A DNA stretch of 64,000 nt from Chytridium lagenaria. Taxonomy: Eukaryota; Chytridiomycota; Chytridiomycetes; Chytridiales; Chytridiaceae. The stretch is taken from contig JAHLKC010000093.1 of the NCBI GenBank assembly GCA_025449115.1, forward strand, positions 102,372-166,371, read 5' to 3'. The notes beneath the pieces were generated by a model. It was not told where the DNA came from. It saw nothing but the letters and a program-made list of their open reading frames with translations, and did no database searches. Below are positions 20,709 to 33,693 of the stretch, one piece after another. How positions within the stretch are numbered: the stretch's first letter is position 1; every line of letters begins with the position of its first letter. Made by a program: the position numbers and the translations under genes.

Positions 20709-23572
20709 TCAACAAACAAGATGCGAATGATCCATCACACTATCCACCATCCTAATATCCCCAATACTCTCCTCAAATTCCTTCACCTGTCCTCCAACCT
20801 CAATCCCACTCTCAACCACCAACCTCTCCAACATCTCACTCATCGCAACCCCAGAAGCCTTCCGTCTCCTCACATCCCTCAACACTGCCATCGCAACAGC
20901 CAACCCCTCCAAAGCCTCATCCCTCATCTCCTTAATCCGTCGTTCAAGACCAACACCATCCCACCTCTTCCCATCCACCTCCTCAACAATCATCTCAATC
21001 ACACTCGTCGGCCCCTCACCATACCCCGATACCATCCCCCTAGATGCCATCGTCACCCCAACACTAAACATCATGGCAACCACTATATGTTGAATCCCGG
21101 CCTCCAATATCGCTCGTGCCTCGGGGACTCCCACAAACACGAAAACGGGCCTCGGTGGGCCCTGCGGTAACGGTGATGGCGACAACACCTGGATCCGTCG
21201 AACCACAACCCGTATGATCCCAAACGCCGCCTCCCTGCATTTTTGAAACGACTCTCTCCCCATCTTGGACCACACTTGTTTCAACGCGTCAGATGAAAAA
21301 TCCACATTGCTTGCCATCCCGTTGAATGCCTTGACCGCTTTCTCGAGCTCTGCCATCATTCTTGGACGGTGAAGTGCGAGACGGAGGGAATAGTAGTAGA
21401 GATGAAACTTGATCGCCATGTAAGGTGGTAACCCTTTATCCAACGGAGGGAGCGGTGTTGAGAATTGCACAGCGGTGGCAATGGAACCAGGATGGAAACC
21501 AGGTGGAAACGATTCAAGCCATTTCGTAATCTCCGTATCCAGATACGCAAACACCAAATCATCTTCTTTCAGCACAGTCGGTGTCAGTGTTGCCCCAAAC
21601 GTATCAGCAGGTGGTGACATCATCACACCCCTATGTGTGGAAGAAACTGAATGAATCAGGTTCATTTGCTCTTGTGTCGTCATTCCTAAAGGTCCTTTTG
21701 CTCCAAAATATATGGTACCACGGCATACATTGTGTTCAGTGACCTGGCAAAACAGTTGACCAAGTCGAAGTGCTATCAAACCAAGGTCAACGTCTTTTTG
21801 ATTTGACGAGACCACCGTTGGTTCCCCTGTTGCACCGTCCACAGAAAGCCACGTCACCATCGTCGAAATGGGTCGAACCGAATGCCCCATCTTCCACAGC
21901 CCTGAGCTTTTTTCTCGAAACAGAAAATCAATCTGATCGATGGATAATCTATATACCGCAAAATGTTTAAAAATCCTTGCGTTGAAAAAGATGGGACTCA
22001 CATTGTATAGAAAACACGTCGACGCGTCTCTTTCTCAACCCACGTCATTTTCCGTCCAGCCGGATCCTGTCTCTCCAACTCATCCGGATCAACATTCAAT
22101 TTAAGAATAGGCAACTATACCAAACCATCAATACGAGCACACAACGTCCGCAAAAAAAACCAAACACACAAACACAAAAACAAACCAAAAAAACTAAAAA
22201 CACAAAATAATCACACACCATCCGCATAGCCATCCCCGCTAAAATCCACGCCTGACTCAACCGATACACCACCAAATGACTACAATACCACGTCAAGAAA
22301 ATCAACGCCTGACAAGCTTCCACACTCGGTCTCTCAAATCCAACGCCGCAACAGCCGCCATGAAAAACTTTTCCGATCGTGCACGCTTCTCTGGCGTCGC
22401 CGCCGTGTCGGCTTCAGGCCAATGACTGCCGTCGGAACTTTGCGTGTAGCTGGACGCTAACGCGAGAAGACTGAGCGTAAGGAGACGTTGAGGATGGGTT
22501 TGGAGGTGATGACGATATGTGGATTCATGGATGAATTGCATCGGGAGGCGGGAGAGACCTTCAAATGCAATCTATCGATAACGATTAAAACACTTAACGC
22601 GTACCATGACGAATTCAACCAAGACTTGCCCCCCGCAAAAAATAAAGAGACTATGAGTACCTTTAACAAACGATCCCTCTCTTCCTCTGAAATCATTATA
22701 TCATCCACACAACAACTCGTCTCCCGTTCCTCAACCTCCACCTCCCCCTCTACCCCAAACCCAATCTCAAACGCCTCTTCAACTGCATCAATCCACGCCA
22801 ACTCCTCCCCACTCCCTCCACTCTCCCCACTTCCTCCACTCTCCCACTCCATTCTCTCTCCCAACCCTCAACCCCTTGCGACCTCAACGGCGACTCCACC
22901 ACCTGTGACCCCACCACCTGCGACCTCACCGGCCCCTCCACCGTCTCCCCCAACAACGACAACCCCTCCTCCCACCCCCATACAAATTCGGAAACGCCTG
23001 ATCCAAAAACCCAAACCCCCCATCCATCCCAACCTCAAACACATCTTGATACATCTCAGGCGGTGACGGAAACAACATCCCAACATCCCCATCCAATCCC
23101 ATCACACTGTCACTCAACCGCTCTCCACCCATCGTTCCTCTAAGCGTCATAATCTCTCCCATCAGATTCTTCACCCTACATCATCACAGTTAACCCCAAA
23201 TATAACCCAAAAAAAAACCTCTTACGTTTTCTCTAAATCATGAATCCGATGCTCAACCGTCACATCCGCGTGTCTTGCAAACCGTTCCTCCACATCCCGT
23301 TTAGGTCGACGTATCAATGTCGGGCTCACAAAACGTCGAATGTAACTACACTCTACTGATGCTTTTTGGCATAACGTGCAGATCGGGACGACGCCGTCGC
23401 ATCTTCGTTTCAGGCGGTAGCAGTTGTCGCTGGAAATCATAAGGGTGAGGGGGTTTAGTGGGTTGGAGTTGGAAACGTTGGGAGAGGATGTCTACCAGGC
23501 TGTTGCTTTTTGGGGGTTGGTGCGTTCTTTACGGGGTCGTTTGGTGATGCCCGTGGGTTTGGTGGTGCTCAT
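20709..23572 (-). CDS. Zn2Cys6 transcription factor with fungal MHR domain
   Basis: This is a probable nuclear DNA-binding regulator. Exon 1 (23496-23572) encodes a short basic N-terminus; a GTAGAC donor and TTCCAG acceptor join it to exon 2 (23226-23429). The junction creates the first Cys of the binuclear zinc cluster: ACDNCYRLKRRCDG followed by ICTLCQKASVECSY, with spacing C-x2-C-x6-C-x6-C-x2-C-x6-C. A linker and a dimerisation-type helix follow. The middle homology region shows LLTLSLLALASSYTQSS, then SVEACQALIFLTWYCS and AWILAGMAMRMV, and an EKETRRRVF motif near 22020. A long open C-terminal exon (20709 to about 21960) completes the protein. Target genes are unknown. Confidence 0.85.
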
Positions 23573-24077
23573 GGTGTTCAACACTGTAATTGTTGAAAAC
23601 TATATTTGTCGCCTCACTCACAATAATATGCAAATCAAAACCAAACACGTCAAAGGAATTCAAAGTCTTTGAAACCGCTTTCTTTTTAAAAGCAAAATCG
23701 AGCGAACAGTCCAAGGTGATGGTAGACGTTCATCTCCAAAAAAAAAAGAAAAAGAAGGGCGTTGAGAACAACAACCAAATGCTATTGTACAATCAAATAC
23801 AAGAGTAAACCAAACGCACGGGTACATCCCCCCTTGGTACAGAAAAAAACAAAAAAAAATCAAAGGCCCACACTACTAATCGCTAAAGTAAGCTATAAAA
23901 AAAATGTCAAAGTCAAATCAAACGGATACGGGTGAGGGAAGAAGAAAAACCAACCCAAAGGAGATTACAGGAGTAAAAGGGAAAAGGATGGGCATGATAC
24001 TAAAAGCAATATCAAAGAAACGATAAAAATAAAGATGGTCATCTCATCAATGACACAGACGAGGAAGGGCCTGTCCA
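23573..24077. other. Intergenic region between TF and VIT1-like gene
   Basis: A-rich, with a poly-A/AAG tract at 23736-23758. It includes the promoter of the zinc-cluster gene and the 3' flank of the transporter. Confidence 0.45.
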
Positions 24078-25537
24078 TCAGTTCAATTTCAAATTATTCA
24101 GCTTAAAATCTGTGAAATACGAAATCCCTCCATCGTTTATCAATTTTGCTACCCCAAACGCTACTCCCGCTGCAGTTGCTCCAACCATCATCATCGAAAC
24201 TAAAGAAAATAATCAATCAGTACATTACCCAGACGCCTTACAACACAGCGCGCAAAAAAAAAAAAAAAAAAAAAAAAAAAAGTGGTATACATACACGCAG
24301 ACATAACAGGCCTCGGCACCCCCAAAAGTTTCGCCTTGATATACCCAAACACAAGCAACACAAACAGTGTCGTCGCCACTGAAATCCACAACGCCAACAT
24401 CGCATCCGCTACAAGCATATACGGGAACAACGGAACAAGACCTCCCATAAAGTAAGAGAACCCAATGGTAAAGGCGCTGATCCAAGAACGGCTTGCGTCG
24501 GGCTTTTCAAGACTCAACTCGAATTTCATCATGAATTCAACCCATTTATGGGGTCAGCGCGAAGTAGGGTGAGGAGGGGTTCAACGTCTTTGCGGTCCAT
24601 GCCGTAGGGCTTTGCAAAGGAAGGTATGTTAGTCAGTCATCAATGACATTCTGTCAAATGAATGAGAGGAATGAGGACGCTTAATGCTCATTTATCACAC
24701 ACAAAGCGTCAACTTTAAGCATTATCATCACGCCAAGCGTAAATTACGACCAAGAAAACGCCCATCACTATCCACACCCTGTCATAAACAAAACTCACCC
24801 TAAAGATATCCACAATCTCCTGCTCCTCCCTCTCAGGCACAGTCGCAATCTCCATCAACTCCCTCTTCCACTCTGCCTCATAATGCTCAATCTCGGACCT
24901 TCCAGCAAGGTATCCACCCAACCCATCGAGATGGCTCCTGCAACGATTTCTGGATGAAGAGCTTAGTGGAGTACAGAGAGATGAGGGGGGTCTTACCTGC
25001 CATGCCGGCAACGACGACAAGTTGAGTGCTGCCAGTGTTGGTGAGAGCTGCAGCCATGGCAAAGGGGACCGTCAAACCATCGGAAAGACTGAACGGGTGG
25101 ATAAGTAAAATGGCAATATGCAGTGTAAGCACAATAAAAACTCACCCAACAATGACATCCTACGCAAACCAACAGAAATAAAAGTCAAGCATACGGTTAG
25201 CCAAGAGCCCACTATCAAACGACAAAAACACATCCCCTGCAGAAAAACAACCCCAAAAAATAATAAACTCCTTCCTCACCCTAACGATTTCCGCACCGGC
25301 AAAATGCGGCTCCATATGCGAATTCGACGACGCATTCGAATGACCAGAACAAATCGAAGTGGTGTCATCATCATGATGACTCTGCCTAGACGTCTTATGC
25401 TTCAACAACGGCGTTGTCATATCCGGTGCTGACGAGTCTGACGACACGGCCGTTCGGTCTTCATCGACTGTGACGATTTGTTCAGCGTTACGGTTGCTCC
25501 CGTACGTTGTGTGGGTGTGGTGGTGGTGTCCGTTCAT
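24078..25537 (-). CDS. VIT1/CCC1-family vacuolar iron/manganese transporter
   Basis: Members move Fe2+ or Mn2+ into the vacuole. The start at 25537 opens a His-rich N-terminus (MNGHHHHTHTT), then a polar stretch with SSDSSAPDMTTPLL. An exon carrying DVIVG leads into LSDGLTVPFAMAAALTNTGS, the family's first TM signature. The cytosolic metal-binding helix region reads AGRSEIEHYEAEWKRELMEIA and PEREEQEIVDIFR, with the Glu residues typical of CCC1. Later membrane segments include FTIGFSYFMGGLVPLFPYML and WISVATTLFVLLVFGY. The last exon ends in FGVAKLINDGGISY and stops at 24078. Introns are marked by GTGAGT-type donors. A 25-nt A-run at 24256-24282 lies in an intron. Assignment is strong; the transported metal is inferred from the family. 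Confidence 0.85.
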
Positions 25538-25540
25538 GTT

Positions 25541-25597
25541 TTGATGTGTGTGTGTGTGTGTGTGTGTGCTAAAGGGTGAATGCTTTTTCGATATTCC

Positions 25598-25626
<29 letters not shown>
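25541..25626. repeat. (GT)n microsatellite and 26-nt poly-A run
   Basis: A GT-dinucleotide run (about 25543-25568) and an uninterrupted A-run (25600-25626) lie directly upstream of the VIT1-like start, in its leader or promoter. Confidence 0.8.
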
Positions 25627-25631
<5 letters not shown>

Positions 25632-26216
25632 GAATGAAATCGGCCACTCAGCACTGCGCGATCGGCTTTGAAATTTACTTTTGCTTGGCTCACGCAAAGT
25701 GACGACAACGTATTAAATACACCCTGGCCATTATTCCTCGATACCTGCGTAGGTACCTAGCGTGCGGGGTGCCGGTCACGAACTCTGTCCATTTTAAAGC
25801 TCAACTTGACCACTTGCACAACAAGTTTTATATTTACTGATAAAGAAAGATTGCTTCCAGATTTCCTACAGCCTTTAGTTGGTCCCGTTTAACACATGAG
25901 ACGCGCCACACCCTTTTAGATGCAATTTCGTAAACACCTCTGGGCTGTATGTTTTTTCCTACACCGGATATAAAGGAACACATACCTCACGGCATACCAA
26001 TAATTGCTTAGAAGAGAAAACTCTTGTTTATTCTCCATTCCGTGAAACAACATAGACATCAACTGCACTAAACAAATATGCAACACTCTTTTAACCACAT
26101 AACAAAAACCGATCGTCAAAAGCGATACAATAAAAAAAATAAATGCAAGTGTGTACCAAGCAAAAAACAGCTTTTCATGCAACAAAAAAACAAAAAAGAG
26201 GAAAAAAAAAACCAGC
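25627..26216. other. Intergenic region
   Basis: Contains the promoter side of the VIT1-like gene and the 3' flank of the GH1 gene. No coding signal recognised. Confidence 0.45.
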
Positions 26217-28865
26217 TTAACCCCTCATCCTCCCCATCACAACCACAACAGCAACAGCAACACCCGCCTGCATCCAGCTCGACAACCTTAAAACACTCTC
26301 CGCGCTACCCGCCTTGGCCGCACCCGTGGTCACAGCCGTCGTCGCAGCGCTATTCGTCGCTGTTGCCGTGGCCGTTGCCGAGGAGACCCTTGAAGAGAGC
26401 GTGCTTGAAGTCACCTCACGAGCGGGGAACGGTGAGCGAGAGTTGCGGAAGAACTCCGAAAGCTAAAAAGTGGCGTTAGTGTTCATGTTTAAACGGGGAG
26501 GGGAGAGAGGTGATCTTACGTAGTATGTCGAGTTTTTGACGGTACGCGTCAAGTTTGGGCTTGCAAAGTCAACGTGGATGGCGCCGAATTTAGATTCATA
26601 TTGAATCCACTCAAAGTTGTCCTAGATCATCAATAAAACAAATAAATGTAAGAAATTCATTGATTAGTTGAAATTAGTTGATGGAGGGGGTTTCTTGACC
26701 AAAATGTGTATTTACCATGATAGCCCTATAAACATAAGTCATTAGCACATGATTAGGAAAAGGAAAATGAATAGATTGAATTGATGGACACGCACCATGC
26801 AAGGAACGATCTAATGGGAAGGTTATCTTCAACAATGGCAGCCCGGAATTCAGAGAGATGCTCCTGCCAGAACCTCAAGCGATCGGGGTTATTGACAATT
26901 TGATCAAGCGTCATACGGCTTTCGTCAATACCAGCGTAACCTTTAATGGATGTCAGTACAGCGATTTTTTAATAGGAAAAAAACGTGCAAACTCACCAAT
27001 TTCCGTCACATGAATATCCATATTGTATCTCCTATGAACATAGTTTGCAAGCATCCTCAGTCCCGGTGCATACACATTCTGCCAAGCACTTCCGGACCTC
27101 TGTCATGACATCATCAGCTCCACTCCTGTCACATCACACTCACGTAAGAGATGGGTGGGGCAGCACCCTCGTAGCCACCAGCGCCGTTCGATCTGATCCC
27201 AGAAGTCGAGTAATAGTTCAACGCAATAAAGTCAGTGGTGTTCCGCATGATGGCTTGTTCGGCGGGTGTGAAGGCAGCGTTACGGACATATTGACCTTCA
27301 ACGGGATCGGTTTTCGCGGCTTCACCCCACTAACAAAGGTGAGTAAACGTGTGTGCAAGGTCATGTGCTTACGTCTCCGAAAACAACGGGATCAAAGAAC
27401 CATGATAGATCTCTTTGTTGAACAAAGTCGGCGGCGGCGAGGTCTTGAAGAAAAGTATTAGAAATCGGTCAAAACGAAGGCCCTTACCAGCTGCAGATTG
27501 AGTTCCAGCAGCCTGATACCAAGATACGATGGAGGGAACACCAAACTTCCATCCACGATCAGGATAATTTTGTCTCGCGTATTGAACAATCCTTCCATGG
27601 ATAATGTGACTCCACTTGAGGCAGTTAAACCGTCCAATCTGAGTTCCAAGACGTTGACCAGGCGCGAAAATACCTGAATACATGTGAGAATGCGGGAAAA
27701 CCAATTTACAAAATAGACTCACCCTGCTCCCACCCAAATTTACAGTTCGCCTCAGGTTCGTTGATCGTAAGCCAATAAGTAATTTTATCGCCAAAGTTCT
27801 CGAAAAGGACTTTAGCGTATTCGACAAACGCCTCAATAATACGTTCGTCACCAAAGCCACCAAATTGGTCTTGGCATGCTACGTAAAGAGTGAATAATAC
27901 GATAGAGAAGGAAAGGCAAACCTTGAGGGAGGTCCCAGTGGAACATGGTGAAGTAGGGCTCAGCGCCGTTCGCGATGACTTCGTCAATCATCCTGCGGTA
28001 GAAGGCGATACCTAGGGGGTTGACGGCGCCACCGCAGTTTGGAAGGATACGGGGCCAGCTGAAACGTGGAAAGAACATAAATATTGAGAAACTTGATATA
28101 ATGGCTATAAGAAAAAGTGTTACCTAACGGAGAAACGGTAGGCGGTGGATCCAAATTGCTTGAGATAGGCAATATCAGGCACCATACGGTCGCTAAGAAA
28201 AAACGAATTGCGTCAGATAACATGGTCGTGAAGAGCTTCAGCGGAAAAAACGCCCAAAAGGTAGAGAAGGAGGAGAGATCAAGAGAATTGATATTTACTG
28301 CAAAAATAATAAAAAAAAATAGTTAGCTTGTTGTTCGCATAGAGGAACATAATGTAGAGAATGATGAAGTGAAATATTGCTAACCTAGTGCCCAGATGCA
28401 ACGTTTCCAGTTACATGACCAGGTTTGCTCTTGGTAAAACTCTATGAACGAGAGCATTTAGCACAAGTATGGGGAGAAGCAGTTTAAACGTACTATCAAA
28501 GGTGCCGAGTCCTTTTCCGTCGCGATCCCATGCACCTTCAAGCTGGAAAGCGGCTATAAAGAAGAGTGAAAGGTCAGCCTATTGAGAAAAGTAGGAAGGA
28601 TAATGTGATGTAGGATGGTTGATTCACAGCTAACTCAAAGTAGACTCTCTCAAATGTAAGCAGGACAGCCCATCCTTCCATGACATTTGTAAAGTGGCGG
28701 AGCAGGAGCGAGCAGTCATCCATCAAACAACAGTGAGAGGAAAATGGTATGGGTCTTACATCCACCGAATCCCCATGCGACGTTCAGGTTTGGCACAGAC
28801 TGTGCGCTGACAATGGTGGTTGAACTAACAGCAGCCAAAGCGGCCAAGAATGCAGCGGTGAGCAT
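26217..28865 (-). CDS. Glycoside hydrolase family 1 beta-glucosidase, probably GPI-anchored
   Basis: This would hydrolyse terminal beta-glucosides at the cell surface. Exon 1 (28760-28865) encodes a signal peptide ([21 protein letters not shown]) and the start of the barrel (WGFGG), followed by [25 protein letters not shown] and [11 protein letters not shown] are standard GH1 blocks. The acid/base Glu is in [11 protein letters not shown] (exon 27723-27878). The nucleophile block reads IHVTEIG, where ITENG is the common form; the Glu is kept. A 10-nt microexon (26716-26725) links FLAW to AIMDNFEW. The last exon (26217 to about 26463) is Ser/Thr/Ala-rich and ends in a hydrophobic tail ([12 protein letters not shown]), as expected for GPI anchoring. 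Exon joins between 28.1 and 28.5 kb are uncertain. Catalytic residues appear complete. Confidence 0.88.
26716..26725 (-). other. 10-nt microexon in GH1 gene
   Basis: GGCTATCATG lies between a TATAG acceptor and a GTAAAT donor. Including it gives the continuous GH1 block FLAWAIMDNFEW; skipping it breaks the frame. Confidence 0.75.
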
Positions 28866-29739
28866 TGTGTTGTGTTGTGTTGTGATGTGTGTATGTGTGT
28901 GTGTGTATTATGCCTTGCTTGTTGTTGTTCTTGATGCAATATTTATGAGTGAGAGATGGTCTGAAAGGATATGAAAGGGACGGAACGTAAGGGATGATGT
29001 TTAAAGACAGAGATGGTAGAGTTTGTTGTAAATATTTATGTCGGACTTGTTTGAAAAGAAATACCTTCTGGAAGAAAACTTTAAAAAACAAATAACAAAA
29101 TAGTTGAACCAAAGATCAAATACCGTGATACAAACTTAAGGTTCCATTAGAGTTGTAATTAACCTTATTTCTCTACAAATAATTATAATTAGTAAAAGAG
29201 CAAGGGGGTTGGTTCGGTTGGTGGCGAAACATGCAAACGTAAATAACGTAATAACAGCTCAACATCAAAAACCTTCAAAAGAATATACTTAAAATGTTGA
29301 GTGTTCTCATTGCTGTGCTAGAAACATGTTATTTCATAACGGTCAAGAGTGAAATCAGTATTTATCATGGGATATCATCATTATTTAAATGCCTAAACTG
29401 CAAGGGGGTGGTCAACAGCGGTAATGGACGATAAAGGTAAGGTACATGTAGATTCTATAAATATTACTAGATTCTATAAATATTATTAGGTATGTATCCA
29501 TGTTGTAAATTTCTGCGATAATTAATGTATGATATGTATGGATATGAGAAAAGAGCAAGGCATGCAGAACCATTACAATCCATTTTATAAAAGAAAATCA
29601 TTCTTTCTATAAAACAAGGTTTCATGTTTTCAAGTCGGTTATTATTCCAACAAGGTGAAAAAAACAAAAATAACAACGACAACAGGGTATAATACGTAAA
29701 AGTTGCCACGTTAAACGGATCCAAAAAAGATGCATCAAC
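28866..29739. other. Intergenic region
   Basis: AT-rich, with a (GT)n stretch at about 28868-28908 in the GH1 leader. The sequence AGATTCTATAAATATTA is repeated at 29451-29467 and 29470-29486. No gene seen. Confidence 0.5.
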
Positions 29740-30607
29740 TCACGCATCCCCTGACAAAGACGGAGTCTGGTGAAGCCAGGTATCGTCCGTGAGTGACTTT
29801 AGGACATAATCAGCAACATCCCCACGATTAACCGTGGCAGATGAAATTCCCTTTCCGATGTTGCAGCGTCCAGTTTTAGGTCCATCACCGAAGTCCTGTA
29901 GAGAACAAGGTTTAGATTGTTGGTGTAGACGGAAACCATCATATGTTAATGTTATGGGTAAAGCAAGAAACTGAGCAGAAGCAACAACGGAAAGTTCAAA
30001 GAGAAAGTCCAAATCTTACCGGCCGGTCTGATAATAACCCAATCCAACTCCGACTCTACCACACATCGCTCTTGGACTTCCTTGTCATCCAGATACCTAA
30101 GTTTAACGTCAGCAATAACCCAAGTGAATGAAAAAAAAGACTCTACGCACGGCTTTAAAAACGTTCTCGCGCGTTCCGAAATATCATTAAACGAGTCCCC
30201 GACACCCATGGAACTCACAACAACAAGTCGTCGAACTTTGAACCGCTTCATCGCTTTAACGACAAGTTCCGTTGCGACAGAGCATACCGCCAATTGCGCG
30301 GGATCAGAAGCAATACCAACACCTATACCTTTGTCACTCGAAAAAAATCAAAACTGAACATACCCAACGATAACACTACAGCTTGAGATCCTCGGATCGT
30401 TTCGTCAACGCTTTTTTGGTCAGTGGCATCCCCCTTGACTATAAGAAGGTTGTCTTGAACTTCTATCTTGGTCGGATCTCGAGCTAGAGCCGTGATGGTG
30501 TGGCCTAACCCTAATCCTTGAAGAATCACTTGCTTCCCGACACCGCGGGTTCCGCCTGTGGAGGGTAGGGTGAATAGATCAGTACTTGGTTGGGTATCAC
30601 CATTCAT
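29740..30607 (-). CDS. NmrA-like / atypical SDR NAD(P)-binding protein
   Basis: A Rossmann-fold oxidoreductase or redox sensor of the NAD(P)H-binding SDR_a5/NmrA type. From the start at 30607 the nucleotide-binding loop is GGTRGVGKQV, followed by HTITALARDP and the acidic turn VKGDATDQKSV. After an intron near 30310-30365 come AMKRFKVRRLVVVSSMGVGDS and LDWVIIRPAGK, the usual strand and substrate-pocket positions. The last exon has GISSATVNRGDVADYVLKSL, also typical of the family, and stops at 29740. The substrate is unknown. A minisatellite lies immediately upstream. Confidence 0.8.
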
Positions 30608-30636
30608 CTACAACACATCGCGGTTCATGCTCCAGC

Positions 30637-30812
30637 CCAACCACACATCCAAACACTTCCCCCATCTTCCCGCGGAACACCCTAACCACACATCCAAACA
30701 CTTCCCCCATCTTCCCGCGGAACACCCTAACCACACATCCAAACACTTCCCCCATCTTCCCGCGCAAACCCTAACCACATATCCAAACACTTCCCCCATC
30801 TTCCCGCGCAAG
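30637..30812 (+). repeat. 45-bp minisatellite, four copies, upstream of SDR gene
   Basis: Units start at 30637, 30682, 30727 and 30771, with periods 45, 45 and 44. Each carries CCACACATCCAAACACTTCC followed by CCCATCTTCCCGCG. Copies 1 and 2 are nearly identical, and the last ones differ after CCCGCG. The array begins 30 bases upstream of the start codon at 30607. Confidence 0.9.
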
Positions 30813-31331
30813 TTTCCAATTTCCAACACTTCTGAACAGCAATGGGTTTGTAGGTCGATGGACATCTTTCATGACTCACACTCTCTTAACGCCGAATCCC
30901 TCAGCTCAATCCAACTCATCCATCTTATTTCGTCTCCATACCCCTTTACATCCAGCTTCCACTTCATCTTTCACAGTCATGCCACCTACCAAACACAGCA
31001 ACATGCATCTCTGGTTGCCACCAAAAATTACTTTTGCTCTCCAAATAAATGCGGTCCTCAGTTGACGTCCGCAATATTAAAGTTCCTATGAAAACGTGCA
31101 CACATCTCGGCTGGTGGGGAGGATGAGCAGAGAATCCCTCGTCGCATTTGATGTCCAACGGTCCAAACAGACACACGATGGGAAATGAGATTCGCGGCTT
31201 TCTGAAATTGAAAGAACTCTTTGATAACGTTTCGAGCTACTATTGATCGAATCCATTTTCGCGAATATCATCAAACGGAAAGGTCATGTATAAGTTAAAG
31301 TTACAGCAAAGGAAAGATAAATAAAATAAAA
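30813..31331. other. Intergenic region
   Basis: No recognisable gene. It lies between the SDR promoter repeat and the end of the F-box/ankyrin gene. Confidence 0.45.
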
Positions 31332-32921
31332 TCACATCCCAGCCTTTTCAACCTCCTCACACCCTTCATCACACCCAACAACCTTCCCACAAACCCTCCC
31401 TAAAACCTCCCTCCTCTTCTCCATCCCCACAGCCCTCCCATCCTCCACCAAAACCCTCACAACCCCCATATGTCCATTCGCCCTCGCCATCCTCAACGCA
31501 AACCCATTCTCCGCCCCAGGATCCACCTCATCACATCCAAGCAACACCCTCACAACCTCCTCATGCCCTAAACACGCGGCCGCCTTCAACGCACGGTTGT
31601 TGAACGCCGATGCGTCTATGCGTGGATGGTGGAGAGAAAGAAGGTGGCACACTATATCGCTGTGACCGTTCTCCGAGGCGTTGATGAGAGATTGGGTCGT
31701 GGGGATCGCGTGGGAGTCGAGGAGGAGACGGAGGATGGAGAGATGACCGTTTCGAGCGGCACCGGTGAGAGCGCGATTGTCGGGAACGTGCCGGGGGTCG
31801 CAGCCGTAAGAGAGGAGGAGCTGTTGTTTGGGTCAGCAATCCGTGTTTTCGCCGACGACCAATCCCCGCAATATTGTAAAATCCAAAAACAAGGTATAAG
31901 AAAAAGGGGGATTGGGAATGAAAACATCCCGGGAAAAAAAAGCGGTAATTAACGGATGAACAAAAATATAGAAGAAAAACAATAGACAGAAAAAAACAAT
32001 AGACAGAAAAAAAAGAGGTTGGGAGACGGAGAGAAAGAGGGTTTTTTGGGGTTATAGACGCGTCCCGTCACAAGCATGAGAATAAATAAACTCACCTTTA
32101 CAATTTCAACATGACCGTTCGTGCTTGCAAATCTAAGCGACAACATCCCCGTCTCTCCTCCAACATTCCTCTTCACCCAAATCCTCTCCTCCTCCTCCCC
32201 CTCCTCCCCCTCAATAACCTCCTCCACTTCCACAACCTCCCCCGCCACAACCTTCCCACCCCCAACTCTCTCCACCAACAGCTTAAACACCGCAACATGC
32301 CCCACAGTCGCCGCCAACACCACCAAATTCTTCACCTCCACCTCCTTCAACCTCTCCAACAACACCACCACAATATCAAGATACCCGTACGTGACTGCAC
32401 TATTCAAAACACGCACCGCAACAGGATGCGCGATGTTATACCCCCTCTCAAAAAAACTCCCCAACCCGTCCTTTATTCCCCGTGATGCAAGCATAAATCA
32501 ATGGAAAACATCGATCCACCGTCATATCCACCCTACCATACTCTTCCGCCTGTTCAACACACCTCGTCACCGCATCATCCATCCATCTTCTCGCCGGAAA
32601 CGTTGTAGGCGTTGACAGACTGTGCGATACAAAGTGACTCGGAACAAGCATCTTGAGAGTGCGTTCTGTGAACCCTCGGAGTGTGATCAACGCCGTCCAG
32701 TAGCTTTGGGGGAGTCGATACCAGTGGATGGAGGAGACGTCGAGGTTTGTGGGTGGACGTTGGAAGTGGTGGAGGAGGTGGAGGTGGGCGAATGAAACGT
32801 CTTGGATGAATGTGAGACGGGAGGGGGTGGAGCGGGAAAGGGAATGAAGGCGGGTGACGTCGTATGGGTGCATGTGGAGGGTTATCCTTGAAAGGATCTC
32901 GATTGGGATTTGGTCGAGCAT
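31332..32921 (-). CDS. F-box protein with C-terminal ankyrin repeats
   Basis: A probable SCF ubiquitin-ligase substrate adaptor. The start at 32921 gives an F-box-like N-terminus (MLDQIPIEILSRITLHM, then DVTRLHSLSRSTPSRL). Ankyrin-type helices follow: NSAVTYGYLDIVVVLLERL, AATVGHVAVFKLLVERV and RFASTNGHVEIVK. An intron lies at about 31880-32095. The second exon has ALTGAARNGHLSILRLLLDS, NASENGHSDIVCHLLSL and AAACLGHEEVVRVLLG, and ends at 31332. The frame changes by one base in an A7 run at 32450-32456, between GEFF and ERGYN. Such F-box/ankyrin proteins are numerous in chytrids. The substrate is unknown. Confidence 0.75.
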
Positions 32922-33693
32922 GTTGGTGATGTGCTTGTCAAATTTTGTTCATCAAAAAACACTTTGTGCGTGGTCCGCTATCAGTTGTAATATGACCTGC
33001 TCTTGTGAATATCAATAATGACTGTGTACCAAACACCCGCGTATGCATTGAGATGTCCTTTGTATTATTCTAGCGTCTTGAAAATGTAGCAATGTCAGTT
33101 ATAGCCTTATCCTCAGAGACATGCAGCCGCAAACCTCTCTCTACAACGGTCATATCCACAGCAACACGTTACCCGTCCTAAAGTTATCGTCGAAAGTATT
33201 AGTATGGCGAGAACGGGATTACTGGGATCGAGAATGAAAGGAAATATGTGTAAGTGTTTGCCGTGTAGGAATGTAAGCTTGTATTGTGGTAAAGAATTTG
33301 TGCAGGTCTGGCGTGGAGATTAGTGTGAGGTTTTCACTATTAAGAAATGCACTTTTTGATTAAAACGTTTTTTGTCCTTACACTTTAATTCTTACAGCCC
33401 GCTATATTGTAAAAAGCCGCACAGGCTGATGGTAGTTTTTAAGGAAGAATTTTTCTTTAGGGGGTCTTTCATTCTTTTTTTATTTATATTTCTATGTACA
33501 GAGCAATAGCAGTACTGAAGTAGTGTGCGGGCGCTTTTGAAAAGTGAGGGGGGGGGGGAGTGGGTGTGGGATAGCAAAGCTAGGGGTATCATAGTACTGG
33601 GTAGAGTGCAACGTTTACACGGATTAAGAGTAACGAAGAGGGAGAACCCGACTCCGAAAGCAAAGACTCGAGGTAAAGACAGAAAGCGTGAGT
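32922..33693. other. Intergenic region with G-run
   Basis: No gene recognised. An uninterrupted G-run lies at 33548-33559. It includes the promoter of the F-box gene and the 3' flank of H2B. Confidence 0.45.

Noticed and set aside
30558..31091. Plus-strand frame with HPNTSPIFPR repeats
   Set aside because: The repeats are a by-product of the 45-bp minisatellite; no other protein features.
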